Source: Gluconobacter roseus NBRC 3990 (GTDB taxonomy: Bacteria > Pseudomonadota > Alphaproteobacteria > Acetobacterales > Acetobacteraceae). From it: DNA of 64,000 nt. The notes under the pieces are model-generated. The model did not search any database and had not been told where the DNA came from. It saw only the letters and a list, made by a program, of their open reading frames with translations. The stretch lies in NCBI RefSeq assembly GCF_006538885.1, contig NZ_BJLY01000001.1:806001-870000 (forward strand), given 5' to 3'. Of this stretch, positions 44,514 through 54,249 are shown in pieces (position 1 is the first letter of the stretch; every line of letters starts with the position of its first letter). Position numbers and translations under genes: made by a program.

Positions 44514-44720
44514 GAGACATGTTCCGTAAAAAGAAGTTTGATCCGCAAGCGCCAGTCAACGGGATCCCTGTTCATTCACAATCCTAGCATTTCCATCAGC
44601 CTCCCTGTTGGAATTTCTTTGCAAAATTCTGTGCTGTCATTCTCTGTTACGTTCTCTCCTTGAGAACACCATATTTGGCTCTGCATCTGAGAGCCTGAAA
44701 TATTTTCGGTGGAGCTGTTC

Positions 44721-44939
44721 ATGAAGAAGATTGTTGCCCTGGTTCTTGGAGCCGGTCTGTCCCTGTCGCTTGCAGCCTGTGATGGTCCTTATGATGGACG
44801 TCGTGATGGCGGACACCATCATCATCGCCATGACGACCGGGGTTATGGCGGTCAAAATATGGGTGGTCCCGGCATGAACGGTGGAGGCATGAACGGGCAG
44901 GGTATGAGTGGCGGTCCGGGACGTCAGGGCGGCTGGTAA
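44721..44939 (+). CDS. Small His- and Gly/Met-rich lipoprotein
   Basis: 72 residues from the ATG at 44721 (GGAG 6 bases upstream). The signal peptide ends in a lipobox, LAACDG (Cys24 or so). The mature chain is low complexity: GGHHHHRHDD then repeats of GMNGGGMNGQGM. His and Met clusters suggest metal (copper or nickel) binding, but no known family is recognised. A G-C hairpin without T tract follows at 44952. Confidence 0.65.
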   Translation: MKKIVALVLGAGLSLSLAACDGPYDGRRDGGHHHHRHDDRGYGGQNMGGPGMNGGGMNGQGMSGGPGRQGGW

Positions 44940-44951
44940 CAGCCTCTATCG

Positions 44952-44979
44952 GGACGCGCCCGTTCAGTAGGGCGTGTCC
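44952..44979 (+). terminator. G-C rich hairpin after the small lipoprotein gene
   Basis: GGACGCGCCC (44952-44961) pairs with GGGCGTGTCC (44970-44979) with one G-T pair and an 8-nt loop. No T run follows, so termination would be inefficient or factor-dependent. Confidence 0.5.
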
Positions 44980-45087
44980 TAACTCTGATGGGAGTGGCGC
45001 GGTCCGGATTTGACGTTCCGGTCTGGCTGTCGCTGAATGCGGTCCTGAATTCTGCCAGGCCCCTCTCATCCGGACATCCACACCTCG

Positions 45088-46509
45088 ATGACTGCACCGC
45101 GTTCGCCTTCCAGCCCGGAATCTTCTCCGGAGACAGGCTGGTTTCCCATTTCCATCCGGCTTTCCGGTGCCCGCGTCCTGCTGGTAGGTGGAGGAGAAAT
45201 TGCCCTCAACAAGGGGCGTCTTCTGCTTGACCACGGTGCGCGGATCGACGTTCTGGCCGAACAACTGCATCCGGTTGTTCAGGGATGGGTTGAGGCCGGT
45301 CTGGTTCACCATATTGGCGGCCGGGCGGAGGAACTTACCCTGCGGACCTGTCTGCCGGGTTGCCGACTGGTTTACGCTGCAACGGACAGCCGGGAGACCA
45401 ACCGGCAGGTCGCGGCCATTGCTGATGAACTGAACATTCCCGTCTGCGCGGTGGATGATTCCCAACCCTCAAGCTTTATCACGCCCGCGCAGGTGCGCCG
45501 GGGTGGGGTAAGGGTAGCTGTTTCTACAGGCGGGGCCGCCCCCGTGCTCGCCCGTCGTCTGCGTGAGCAGATTGAAACACTTCTGCCGGAAGGCACGGGG
45601 CGTCTGGCTGCCTATATGCAGTCGCGGCGCGTGCTGGTGTCAGGGCGTTATCCCGAGGTTCAGGACCGCAAACGTATCTGGGAAGATTTTCTCGATGGCC
45701 CAGGAGCGGAAGTCGCGCAGTCCGGTGACGAGAGCCGGGCCGATGCATATCTTCAGACGCTTCTGGATGCGCCGCGCAAAACAGGAGAAGTCTGGCTTGT
45801 CGGTGCAGGCCCTGGTGATCCGGATCTGCTGACGCTCAAGGCATTGCGCCTGATGCAGAATGCGGACTCCGTTCTCTACGACAACCTGCTCTCGCCAGCC
45901 CTGCTGGATATGGTGCGCCGGGATGCAGAGCTTGTTTTTGTCGGCAAGCAGCGGGACCGGCATGCCCTGCCGCAGGATGAGATCAACCGCGAAATGATCC
46001 GTCGCGCACAGGCCGGCGAGCGTGTCCTGCGACTCAAGGGAGGCGATCCATTCATTTTCGGACGTGGTGGCGAGGAAATCGAGGCTCTGGTCGAAGCCGG
46101 TGTTGCCTTCCGTCTGGTGCCGGGCATTTCGGCGGCTAATGGATGTGCTGCATGCTCCGGTATTCCCCTGACGCATCGTGATTGCGCGCAGGCCTGCCTG
46201 TTCGTGACCGGCCATGCGAAGGCCGATGGTGTGCTGGACCTGCCATGGGACGACATGGCCGACCGGCGCCAGACCGTCGTGATCTATATGGGCATCTCGA
46301 CCCTGCCACAGCTTGCCGCCGGACTGATGGGAAAAGGACTGCCCGCGGACTGGCCGGTGGCAATCGTCGAGCGTGGAACACAGCCGGGCCAGCGCGTCTT
46401 CACCGGAACGCTGGAGACGATTGCCGGACAGGCCGCCGAGGCGCAGGTGAAGTCACCCGCACTGGTAATCGTCGGGCAGGTGGTCCGGCACCGGGTTATC
46501 TCGCCGTAA
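45088..46509 (+). CDS. cysG: Siroheme synthase (trifunctional)
   Basis: 473 residues. The N-terminal part is precorrin-2 dehydrogenase/ferrochelatase (GARVLLVGGGEIALNKGRLL, about 27-46). The C-terminal part is uroporphyrinogen-III methyltransferase, with VWLVGAGPGDPDLLTLKAL at about 234 and LRLKGGDPFIFGRGGEE and VVIYMG further on. It makes siroheme for sulfite or nitrite reductase. No sulfite reductase gene is next to it. The Shine-Dalgarno is weak. Confidence 0.95.
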   Translation: MTAPRSPSSPESSPETGWFPISIRLSGARVLLVGGGEIALNKGRLLLDHGARIDVLAEQLHPVVQGWVEAGLVHHIGGRAEELTLRTCLPGCRLVYAATDSRETNRQVAAIADELNIPVCAVDDSQPSSFITPAQVRRGGVRVAVSTGGAAPVLARRLREQIETLLPEGTGRLAAYMQSRRVLVSGRYPEVQDRKRIWEDFLDGPGAEVAQSGDESRADAYLQTLLDAPRKTGEVWLVGAGPGDPDLLTLKALRLMQNADSVLYDNLLSPALLDMVRRDAELVFVGKQRDRHALPQDEINREMIRRAQAGERVLRLKGGDPFIFGRGGEEIEALVEAGVAFRLVPGISAANGCAACSGIPLTHRDCAQACLFVTGHAKADGVLDLPWDDMADRRQTVVIYMGISTLPQLAAGLMGKGLPADWPVAIVERGTQPGQRVFTGTLETIAGQAAEAQVKSPALVIVGQVVRHRVISP

Positions 46510-46661
46510 CTTGATGTGTTCTGCATGGCAGGAAGATCCGCTCTTTCAGCCATGCTCGCAGCGCATATCCCTCTTTACGCTCCCGCGGGTTGCCCGCATG
46601 CGTCAGGGCCTGTGAAACTCCTGTTCTTTCAGTCACATCGCGATCCAATCACCGAGGTCCC

Positions 46662-47618
46662 ATGACCACACTTGCGTCCATTATCGTCTCGATCGCAGAG
46701 GAAATGCGCACGGCCTCCGAACGCGGGACCGTTGCCAATTACATTCCTCCGCTTGCCCGGGTGGATCTGGACCGGTTCGGTATGGCAGTGGTCGGCATGG
46801 ACGGGGCGACCCATACGGTCGGGGATGCGGAGGTCCCGTTCTCGGTCCAGAGCGTTTCCAAAGTGTTCAGCCTGAGCATGGCGCTCAATGCGATGGGTGA
46901 AGAGCTATGGGGCCGGGTGCGTCAGGAGCCTTCGGGCAGCGCCTTCAACTCCATCGTTCAGCTCGAAAACGAGCACGGCATTCCCCGCAATCCGTTTATC
47001 AATGCGGGTGCCATCGTCATCGCGGATATTCTGGTCTCGCGTTATGGCCGCGAGAACGCCCAGACCCGCCTGCTGGAGTTCCTGCGTCCGCTGGTGAGCG
47101 ATCCTGCTTCAATCGACATCGACACAGACGTCGCCCGGCAGGAGCGCGCGACCGGTTTTCGCAACATGGCGCTTGCAAACTACATGCGGACATTCGGCAA
47201 TATCCGCAACGTGGTCGAGGACACGCTGGATTTCTATTTCCATCAATGCGCCCTTACCATGAGCTGCCACCAGTTGGCACAAGTCGGGACCTATCTCATG
47301 ACGGGCGGCCGGAACCCACTCACAGGCGAACGCGTGATGTCCGAGCGCAATGCCCAGACGATCCTCGCACTAATGATGATGTGTGGCCATTATGACGGCT
47401 CGGGCGCTTTCGCCATCCGCGTTGGCCTCCCCGGAAAATCCGGCGTGGGTGGTGGTATTCTGGCGGTTGCGCCGGGTGTTGCGTCCATTGCAGTGTGGTC
47501 GCCGGGGCTGAATGCACAGGGGAACTCCCTGTTGGGGACACGGGCGCTGGAACGGCTTGTTCAGCACACGGGGTGGTCGGTTTTCCGGGCGAACCCGTGG
47601 GTTGCCAACCCCACCTGA
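46662..47618 (+). CDS. glsA: Glutaminase
   Basis: 318 residues from the ATG at 46662 (GAGGT upstream). It is a serine-dependent beta-lactamase-fold enzyme that hydrolyses glutamine to glutamate and ammonia. The nucleophile motif SVSK (Ser64-Lys67, in [12 protein letters not shown]) and later blocks [17 protein letters not shown] and [11 protein letters not shown] are intact. Length is typical. It is convergent with mntH by a 3-bp gap. Confidence 0.95.
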   Translation: MTTLASIIVSIAEEMRTASERGTVANYIPPLARVDLDRFGMAVVGMDGATHTVGDAEVPFSVQSVSKVFSLSMALNAMGEELWGRVRQEPSGSAFNSIVQLENEHGIPRNPFINAGAIVIADILVSRYGRENAQTRLLEFLRPLVSDPASIDIDTDVARQERATGFRNMALANYMRTFGNIRNVVEDTLDFYFHQCALTMSCHQLAQVGTYLMTGGRNPLTGERVMSERNAQTILALMMMCGHYDGSGAFAIRVGLPGKSGVGGGILAVAPGVASIAVWSPGLNAQGNSLLGTRALERLVQHTGWSVFRANPWVANPT

Positions 47619-47621
47619 CTC

Positions 47622-48995
47622 TCAGCCCGCCAGAGTGTCGTAAAGCAGCTTGAAGTTCAGCAGCAGGATCAGCCCTGCCACGAACCATGACAGGACACGG
47701 ACGGGTGCGGAAATTACGAACTCGCCCATCGTCCTGCGGTCCGAAACGAACATGACCAGCGGGATGACGGCAAACGGCAGTTGCAGCGACAGGATGACCT
47801 GACTGGCCATCAGTAGATCGCCCACACCCCGGTTGCCATAGATCAGCGTGACGATTGCGACAGGCACAATCGCCAGCCCACGAGTCAGAAGCCGTCTGGC
47901 CCAGTGCGGAATGCGGAGGTGCAGGAAGCCCTCCATGATGATCTGTCCGGCCAGTGTGCCGGTGATCGTCGAATTCGTGCCTGCTGCCAGAAGAGCGAGT
48001 GCGAATAGCGTGGAGGCCATGCCAAGCCCGAGGATCGGGGAGAGCAGCCGGTAGGCATCCTGGATTTCCGCCACGTCCTGATGGCCGGAATTGTGAAACG
48101 CTGCTGCCGCTACGATCAGGATCGCCGCGTTGATAAATAGTGCCAGAGTCAGGGCAATCGTGCTGTCCCAGCTCGTCCAGCGGATCGCATCCCGCCGCCC
48201 GGCTGGTGTGCGCTCATAGGCGCGGGTCTGCACGATCGAGGAATGCAGATACAGGTTATGCGGCATGACCGTGGCACCGATAATGCCGATGGCGACATAG
48301 AGCATCCCCGGTGTCGTCAGGATCTTCGGATCGGGGAGGAGCCCGGCCAGAACGCTGTGCATGGGCGGGGCGGCTGCGACAAGCTGGATTCCGAAACACA
48401 GCGCAATAATGCCTAAAAGCGCGATCACGAAGGCTTCCAGATAGCGGAAGCCCCGGTTCATCAGTAGCAGGACAACCAGTGCGTCCAGAATGGAGAGCAG
48501 CGCGCCGCCCAGAAGAGGCAGACCGAACAGAAGCTGAAGCGCCACCGCCGTGCCAATGACTTCCGCCAGATCACAGGCGATAATGGCCAGTTCACAGGCC
48601 AGCCACAGCACGATGTTCACGCGTAGCGAAAAATGATCCCTGCAGGCCTGCGCCAGATCGCGTCCCGTCGCGATCCCGAGGCGTGCTGAGAGCGCCTGAA
48701 GCAGGATCGCCATCAGGTTTGACAGCATGATGACGCAGAGCAGCGTATAGCCGTAGCGCGACCCGCCCTGCAGATCCGTGGCCCAGTTGCCCGGGTCCAT
48801 ATAGCCGACCGACACCATGAAGCCCGGCCCGACAAAGGCCAGAAAACGTCTGATCCAGGACGCATCAGCCCCCGGCACATGAATGCTGGAAAACGCATCC
48901 GGCAGACTTTGCCGCATATCCGGGGACGTCCGGGACTCCACGGGCGGAGTGCTGGGAGTGGTGGAATCTGACATCAGGGGAACATCCAATCCCAT
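47622..48995 (-). CDS. mntH: Nramp-type Mn2+/H+ symporter
   Basis: 457 residues if started at the ATG at 48995; an in-frame ATG at 48974 is nearly as likely. Eleven or so membrane helices. The metal-binding DPGNW motif is in [12 protein letters not shown], and the second site in [12 protein letters not shown] (MPHNL). It is divergent from mntR with a 17-bp palindrome in between, so manganese-responsive repression is expected. Confidence 0.94.
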   Translation of the reverse strand: MGLDVPLMSDSTTPSTPPVESRTSPDMRQSLPDAFSSIHVPGADASWIRRFLAFVGPGFMVSVGYMDPGNWATDLQGGSRYGYTLLCVIMLSNLMAILLQALSARLGIATGRDLAQACRDHFSLRVNIVLWLACELAIIACDLAEVIGTAVALQLLFGLPLLGGALLSILDALVVLLLMNRGFRYLEAFVIALLGIIALCFGIQLVAAAPPMHSVLAGLLPDPKILTTPGMLYVAIGIIGATVMPHNLYLHSSIVQTRAYERTPAGRRDAIRWTSWDSTIALTLALFINAAILIVAAAAFHNSGHQDVAEIQDAYRLLSPILGLGMASTLFALALLAAGTNSTITGTLAGQIIMEGFLHLRIPHWARRLLTRGLAIVPVAIVTLIYGNRGVGDLLMASQVILSLQLPFAVIPLVMFVSDRRTMGEFVISAPVRVLSWFVAGLILLLNFKLLYDTLAG

Positions 48996-49008
48996 CCACG
49001 ACCAATAT

Positions 49009-49025
49009 TCAATATGCTATATTGA
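49009..49025. promoter_or_regulatory. Palindromic operator candidate between mntH and mntR
   Basis: TCAATATGCTATATTGA: exact 7-bp arms with a 3-bp centre. It lies 14-35 bp before the mntH start, in the divergent gap with mntR. Candidate MntR site; this exact sequence is not a published consensus that I can quote. Confidence 0.65.
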
Positions 49026-49142
49026 TGAGCCTGTTGAAAAAGACGCGATCTGGAAAAACGTGATTATTCGGACTGGCGGAAAATGCAGGAATGTTTTATT
49101 CCGCCGCGAATATTGTTTTCCCTATGGAGGCACAGGACGGGA

Positions 49143-49634
49143 ATGGACCGGAAAAGACGTCTGAAAAATGCGGCGCCCAAAGAGATGCTGCCTGATGTCG
49201 AAACCCATTCCGAAGGCTTCCGTGCCAATCGGGCGGCGCGACGCAATGTGCTGGTCGAAGACTATGTGGAGCTGATTTCGGACCTGCTGTCGGAAGGGCA
49301 GGAAGCCCGGCAGGTCGATATCGCCGGGCGTCTGGGCGTCTCACAGCCGACAGTGGCAAAGATGCTGGCCCGTCTTGCGACAGAAGGGTATGTCACGCAG
49401 AAGCCCTATCGGGGCGTTTTCCTGACACCGGCCGGTCAGGATATGGCGGACAGGGCGCGACACCGGCACCGGATCGTAGAAGCATTTCTGCTCGCTCTGG
49501 GTGTGAGCGAGGAAAACGCCCGCGTCGATGCCGAGGGTGTGGAGCACTATGTCGGGAGCGAAACCCTGAGCCTGTTCGAAAAAGCCATCGAGGGCGGACT
49601 GAAACAGTTCATGCAGGCATTGCCCAACGCCTGA
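49143..49634 (+). CDS. mntR: MntR-type metalloregulator (DtxR family)
   Basis: 163 residues from the ATG at 49143. N-terminal winged helix (RQVDIAGRLGVSQPTVAKMLARLATEGYVTQKPYRGVFLT), then the dimerisation and metal domain (RHRIVEAFLLALGVSEENARVDAEGVEHYVG), whose His/Glu pattern fits the MntR subgroup without an SH3 domain. Adjacent divergent mntH supports the assignment. Confidence 0.9.
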   Translation: MDRKRRLKNAAPKEMLPDVETHSEGFRANRAARRNVLVEDYVELISDLLSEGQEARQVDIAGRLGVSQPTVAKMLARLATEGYVTQKPYRGVFLTPAGQDMADRARHRHRIVEAFLLALGVSEENARVDAEGVEHYVGSETLSLFEKAIEGGLKQFMQALPNA

Positions 49635-49643
49635 CACCTGCAG

Positions 49644-50462
49644 TCAGGTGCAGATTTCAAGCTTCACGTCGTCCTGTATCAGAGCCTTGGCGATGGACGG
49701 CTTGAGCTGCGAGTCCGTCAGGACGCGGTCAAATTCCGTCAGTGAAGCCAAACGGTGCAGGCCGCCCTTGCGGAACTTCGTGCTGTCCACCAGCAGGACG
49801 CACTGATCCGCAATGTCCATCATGGCCCGCTTGACCTTTACAACGTCCTGATCGTTCTGGAAGGCGGTGGCGTTGTGGATGATGGATGTCGAGAGGAACA
49901 TCATGTTCGCCCGCAGCGACTGCGCCGCCTGCTCGCAGACCAGACCGAAGAAGGCATTGCGCGGCGGGTTGTAGTCGCCGCCAAGGCAGATCAGCTTCAG
50001 GTTGGGATAGGGCGACAACGCCTGAATTACCCCAACGGCGTTGGTGATGATCGTCAGCGGTGCGAGGGCAGGCAACAGGGGCAGCATTGCCGCAACGGTT
50101 GTGGAGTCATCCAGAACCAGAACCTGCTCGGGCTGGATCAGCGAGATGGCCCGCTGGATGATGGCGTCCTTGAGATCCGTTGCACGCGAGCGGCGGAAAT
50201 TGACGGTTTTCTGCGTCGTGACCTTGTTGCGCAGCACGATGCTGCCATGCAGCTTGTCGATCAGGCCCTGCTGGACCAGCGCATGCGCATCGCGATGGAT
50301 CGTCATGCGGCTGACATCGAAACGCTCGGCCAGTCCTTCGATCGTCGCACTGCCGGTTTCAAGAAGAACGTCGAGGATCTGTTTCTGGCGGGCCGTATTA
50401 TCCCGCCGCTTTGAACCCTGCGGTGCGGCGGTAGCGACTACGGAGCCCGAACCATCAGTCAT
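49644..50462 (-). CDS. DeoR-family transcriptional regulator
   Basis: 272 residues. N-terminal DeoR helix-turn-helix (RQKQILDVLLETGSATIEGLAERFDVSRMTIHRD, about 25-58) and C-terminal DeoRC sensor (VLDDSTTVAAMLPLL, VLLVDSTKF) that normally binds a phosphorylated sugar. It follows mqo on the same strand after 121 bp, so it may be separately transcribed. Regulated genes are unknown; GlpR-like control of polyol or glycerol genes is possible. Confidence 0.87.
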   Translation of the reverse strand: MTDGSGSVVATAAPQGSKRRDNTARQKQILDVLLETGSATIEGLAERFDVSRMTIHRDAHALVQQGLIDKLHGSIVLRNKVTTQKTVNFRRSRATDLKDAIIQRAISLIQPEQVLVLDDSTTVAAMLPLLPALAPLTIITNAVGVIQALSPYPNLKLICLGGDYNPPRNAFFGLVCEQAAQSLRANMMFLSTSIIHNATAFQNDQDVVKVKRAMMDIADQCVLLVDSTKFRKGGLHRLASLTEFDRVLTDSQLKPSIAKALIQDDVKLEICT

Positions 50463-50583
50463 GTCTCAAATCGATTCCTGAGCGTGAATACAAACAGATA
50501 AATGTAAAATCGTATCTATCATAACAGGCCAGAGGCCGTCTGTAACGCCCGCTGGAGAGCATTCAGCCCCAAAAAGGTGATTA

Positions 50584-52083
50584 TCAGGTCGGTGTGGTAA
50601 TCTTCAGGACCTGAGCCGTATCACGACGGAGCGTCGTGCAGGCCTGGGCGTCCTGCGTCAGATCGACGCCATAAGCAGGAAAAACCTGCCGCAGGCGGGG
50701 CAGCCAGCCGCCCTCGACAAGCCGTTCGGGGAAGCAGCCCTGCACGACCTGAAGTGCCACGGACGCTGCAATGGACGCGCCGGGAGAGGCACCCAGTACC
50801 GCGACGAGGGAGCGGTCAGCGTTTTTGACGAGTTCGGTACCAAAGCGGAGTTTGCCGTGCAGGCCGCTATCGGGCCGGATGATCTGCACCCGCTGCCCGG
50901 CCACGACCTTGCTCCAGTCTTCGGGCCGTGCGGTCGGGTAAAAGTCCAGAAGTGCCTGAAAACGCGCCTCGTTGGTCTGGATGACCTGTTTTACGAGATA
51001 ATCCAGCAGGCCGAGATTGTCTTTTCCGGCCGTCAGGGCAGGGATGATGTTTTTCGGCGTCAGGGAGCGGAAATAATCCGTCCACGACCCGCTCTTAAGA
51101 AATTTCGTAGAAAAACCGGCATAGGGCCCGAACAGCAGGCAGGATTTCCCGTCGATCACGCGGGTATCGAGATGCGGGACCGACATGGGCGGGGAGCCGA
51201 CGGGGGCCTTGCCGTAAACCTTGGCGTGATGCTGGCGCGTGATGGTCGGGTCGGTGCAGCGCAGCCAGAGTCCGCTGACCGGGAAGCCTGCGTAATGTGC
51301 TGCTTCGGGGATGCCGGACGCCTGAAGCAGCGGCAGGGCATTGCCGCCCGCGCCGATGAAGACGAAGCGCGTCAGGACCGTTGTGGCGTGACCGCTTTCA
51401 GTATCCGTTGCCGTGACGCGCCAGCGGCCGTCCTCGGTTCGGGTCAGATCCGTGACGCGATGGTTATAGTGGATGGAGACGTTGCGGTCGGTCCTGAGCG
51501 ATGCGGTCAGGGCATGCGTCAGGGCACCGAAATTGACGTCCGTGCCTTCCCTGATGCGCGTGGCCGCGACGGGCTGTGTCGTATCGCGTCCCGCCATGGC
51601 GAGCGGGGCCCATTGCGCGATGACCGCCGGGTCATCGGTGTATTCCATGTCGGCAAAGCAGTGATGGGCGACCATGGCCTCATAGCGGGCCTTGAGGAAC
51701 GCCACATTCTCTGCACCCCACACCAGACTGATATGCGGGCAGGGCTGAACGAACGCGGCCGGATCGGCAATCCGGCCTTCACGCACCCAGTGGGCCCAGA
51801 GCTGCCGGGAGAGATCGAATTCCGTATTGACGGCCAGCGCCTTGGAGATATCGACGCTGCCATCCGCGCGCTGGGGCGTGTAGTTCAGTTCGCAGTTGCC
51901 AGCATGTCCGGTCCCGGCATTGTTCCAGGCATAGGAGCTTTCCTGCCCGCAGTCGGAGAGGGTTTCGAACATCACCATCGAGAGCGACGGATCCAACTCG
52001 CACAGCAGGGCGGCAAGCGTGGAACTCATAATCCCGGCGCCGATCAGGACGATATCGGGGCAGAGGCTGGAGAGTGACGGCAT
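50584..52083 (-). CDS. mqo: Malate:quinone oxidoreductase
   Basis: 499 residues, FAD-dependent peripheral membrane enzyme that oxidises malate to oxaloacetate and passes electrons to ubiquinone. The dinucleotide motif is IVLIGAGIMSSTLAALL at the N-terminus. NNAGTGHAGNCELNYTP and the C-terminal GASPGASIAASVALQVVQ are family blocks. No signal peptide. It ties central metabolism to the respiratory chain, as is typical of acetic acid bacteria. Confidence 0.95.
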   Translation of the reverse strand: MPSLSSLCPDIVLIGAGIMSSTLAALLCELDPSLSMVMFETLSDCGQESSYAWNNAGTGHAGNCELNYTPQRADGSVDISKALAVNTEFDLSRQLWAHWVREGRIADPAAFVQPCPHISLVWGAENVAFLKARYEAMVAHHCFADMEYTDDPAVIAQWAPLAMAGRDTTQPVAATRIREGTDVNFGALTHALTASLRTDRNVSIHYNHRVTDLTRTEDGRWRVTATDTESGHATTVLTRFVFIGAGGNALPLLQASGIPEAAHYAGFPVSGLWLRCTDPTITRQHHAKVYGKAPVGSPPMSVPHLDTRVIDGKSCLLFGPYAGFSTKFLKSGSWTDYFRSLTPKNIIPALTAGKDNLGLLDYLVKQVIQTNEARFQALLDFYPTARPEDWSKVVAGQRVQIIRPDSGLHGKLRFGTELVKNADRSLVAVLGASPGASIAASVALQVVQGCFPERLVEGGWLPRLRQVFPAYGVDLTQDAQACTTLRRDTAQVLKITTPT

Positions 52084-52139
52084 GATGCTGAAATCCGGCA
52101 GGGGCTGGAAAGAAAGGCGGCTGAAAGATCCCCGAAAGC

Positions 52140-53558
52140 TCAGCCCGTGTAAACAGGGCCGGGCGGCAGGAGCTTGCCGGGATTGAGGATATGGTGCGGA
52201 TCCATCGTGTTCTTCAGGGCGCGCATCACGCTGAGGCTTCCAGGCCCATGCTCGGTTTCCAGAAATTCCAGCTTGCCCATGCCAACACCATGCTCCCCGC
52301 TACATGATCCGTTCAGGGACAGGGCGCGGGCGACGATCTTGCGGTCCAGATCCAGGGCAAGCTGATGTCCTTCGGGAGTATCATCCGTGATGATGAGCGT
52401 ATGGAAATTACCATCACCCACATGCCCCAGAAGGGGCGCACGCAGGCCGGAGGCTTCGATATCGCGATGCACGCCCTCGATCAGCTCTCCCAGACGGGAA
52501 ATCGGGACGATGCAGTCCGTGGAAATGACGCGCGCGCCCGGGACGATGGCCTTCGCTGCCCAGTAGGCGTCATGCCGCGCTTTCCACAGGCGGGTGCGGT
52601 CTTCGGCGCTTTCGGCCCAGGCAAAACCAAGCCCGTTATTGCCCGACGCAATGGCTTCCGTCGTCTCGACCTGCTCGCGTACGGCTGCGGGCGAGCCCGT
52701 GAATTCGAAAAACAGCGTGGTCAGCGGCTGGTATTCGCTCAGGCCGGAATACTGGATGGAAGCTGCCATCTGCACGCTGTCCATCAGTTCCACGCGGGTG
52801 ATGGGAATGCCGCACTGAATGATTTCCATGGCGGTCTGGATGGCGTCATGCAGGTTCTCGAACTGGCAAATTGCTGCCGAAACACTGTCCGGACGCCCGT
52901 GCAGACGGAGCTGGACTTCTGTGATGATCCCGAGCGTGCCTTCCGAGCCGACGAACAGCGACGTCAGATCATAGCCGGTGGAGGATTTGCGGACGCGCCC
53001 GCCGGTGCGGATGATTTCGCCGGTCGCGAGAACGACCGTCAGTCCCAGCACATTCTCTTTCATCGTGCCGTAGCGCACGGCGGCGGTGCCCGAGGCGCGG
53101 GTGGCACACATACCGCCGATCGTGGCTTCCCCGCCCGGATCGACCGGAAAGAACAGGCCCGTATCGCGGATTTCCACATTCAGCGTCTGTCGCGTAATGC
53201 CGGCCTGGACCCGGCAGTCCAGATCCTCTGCGTTCAGTTCCACGATATCCGTCATGCGGGACAGATCGAGGCTGATGGCCTGTTCGGGCGGCACGACATG
53301 GCCTTCCACCGAAGTGCCGGCCCCGAACGCCACGACCGGAACGCGCCATTCATGGCAGTGTCGCAGGACGGTTGCCACATCCTGCGTGCTTTCCGCAAAC
53401 ACCACCGCCTCGGGCAGGTTGGAGGCATTCATGGCCTCGCCGTGACTGTGCTCTTCGCGAACGGATGGTGCCATGCTGATCCGCTCACCCATGATGGGCT
53501 GGAGGGCTTTAAGAACGGCCTGAAGGCGGTCCGGAGCGGAGGCGGAAGAGGCGGTCAT
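52140..53558 (-). CDS. FAD-linked 2-hydroxyacid dehydrogenase (D-lactate/glycolate type)
   Basis: 472 residues from the ATG at 53558 (GGAA upstream); an ATG 15 bases earlier is in frame. VAFGAGTSVEGHVVPPE and YGTMKENVLGLTVVLATGE form the PCMH-type FAD domain, and GHVGDGNFHTLI and NGSCSGEHGVGMGK the FAD-oxidase C domain with metal His. This layout covers D-lactate dehydrogenase (cytochrome) and D-2-hydroxyglutarate dehydrogenase. Located 56 bp upstream of mqo on the same strand, possibly cotranscribed. Confidence 0.85.
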   Translation of the reverse strand: MTASSASAPDRLQAVLKALQPIMGERISMAPSVREEHSHGEAMNASNLPEAVVFAESTQDVATVLRHCHEWRVPVVAFGAGTSVEGHVVPPEQAISLDLSRMTDIVELNAEDLDCRVQAGITRQTLNVEIRDTGLFFPVDPGGEATIGGMCATRASGTAAVRYGTMKENVLGLTVVLATGEIIRTGGRVRKSSTGYDLTSLFVGSEGTLGIITEVQLRLHGRPDSVSAAICQFENLHDAIQTAMEIIQCGIPITRVELMDSVQMAASIQYSGLSEYQPLTTLFFEFTGSPAAVREQVETTEAIASGNNGLGFAWAESAEDRTRLWKARHDAYWAAKAIVPGARVISTDCIVPISRLGELIEGVHRDIEASGLRAPLLGHVGDGNFHTLIITDDTPEGHQLALDLDRKIVARALSLNGSCSGEHGVGMGKLEFLETEHGPGSLSVMRALKNTMDPHHILNPGKLLPPGPVYTG

Positions 53559-53701
53559 GACTAGTTCCGGCATGAAGAAAGGATGCTCTTCATAGGCCGG
53601 ATCGAAGGTCCGGGAAATATCTTCAGTTCGATATGGGGGTATAAAATGGAATAATCTGTCGAAAAACGAATATACGATGCAAGATCAGATATTATCCGTG
53701 A

Positions 53702-54148
53702 CTATCTCAGGAAAATATTGCTCGCCCGGCTGACGAAGATATAGGTTCGGTAATCGTCCTTGTTGTTCACGACGATCCCCTGTTGCAGATCCGCACCAAC
53801 CTTCATGGCCGACCCGATCACCAGGATCTTGCGGTTCAGGACCATCTTGCGGAAATCGCCACCGAAACGGATATCGGCATTATAGGCCACGGCTGACGTG
53901 ATCTGCACGGCGACATTGGCGCGGTCCAGATAGGTGTCTTCGGAGTTGAGGAAGACCATCTTGTTGAAGACGTTTACGCTTTTCACAGTCATGACGAATG
54001 TGCCGGGCACGACGGTCCGGTTTGTGGTCTCACGCAGGGTATCCGCAGGTGTCAACCGCTTCTCAAGAACCACGTCACCGGAACAGGCTGTTTGTGCGAG
54101 GAGAGTGGTGAACAGGGCAAGCGAAAGAAGGGCTTTGCGAAAGGTCAT
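53702..54148 (-). CDS. Putative lipoprotein of unknown function
   Basis: 148 residues with a signal peptide that ends in AQTACSGD, a poor but possible lipobox (Cys near 22). The mature part is mixed strand, with MTVKSVNVFNKMVFLNSED and QQGIVVNNKDDYRTYIFVSRAS. No family is recognised. It lies alone between purU and the 2-hydroxyacid dehydrogenase. Confidence 0.6.
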   Translation of the reverse strand: MTFRKALLSLALFTTLLAQTACSGDVVLEKRLTPADTLRETTNRTVVPGTFVMTVKSVNVFNKMVFLNSEDTYLDRANVAVQITSAVAYNADIRFGGDFRKMVLNRKILVIGSAMKVGADLQQGIVVNNKDDYRTYIFVSRASNIFLR

Positions 54149-54249
54149 CTGAATATTGCTGCCGGCTGTGAACTGATAAAGCCGAGCCTAGGAGAGAATA
54201 TTCAGGGTGTCGTGCGAAATTTTCATGTCTGGCAGAAGAACAGAAGCCT

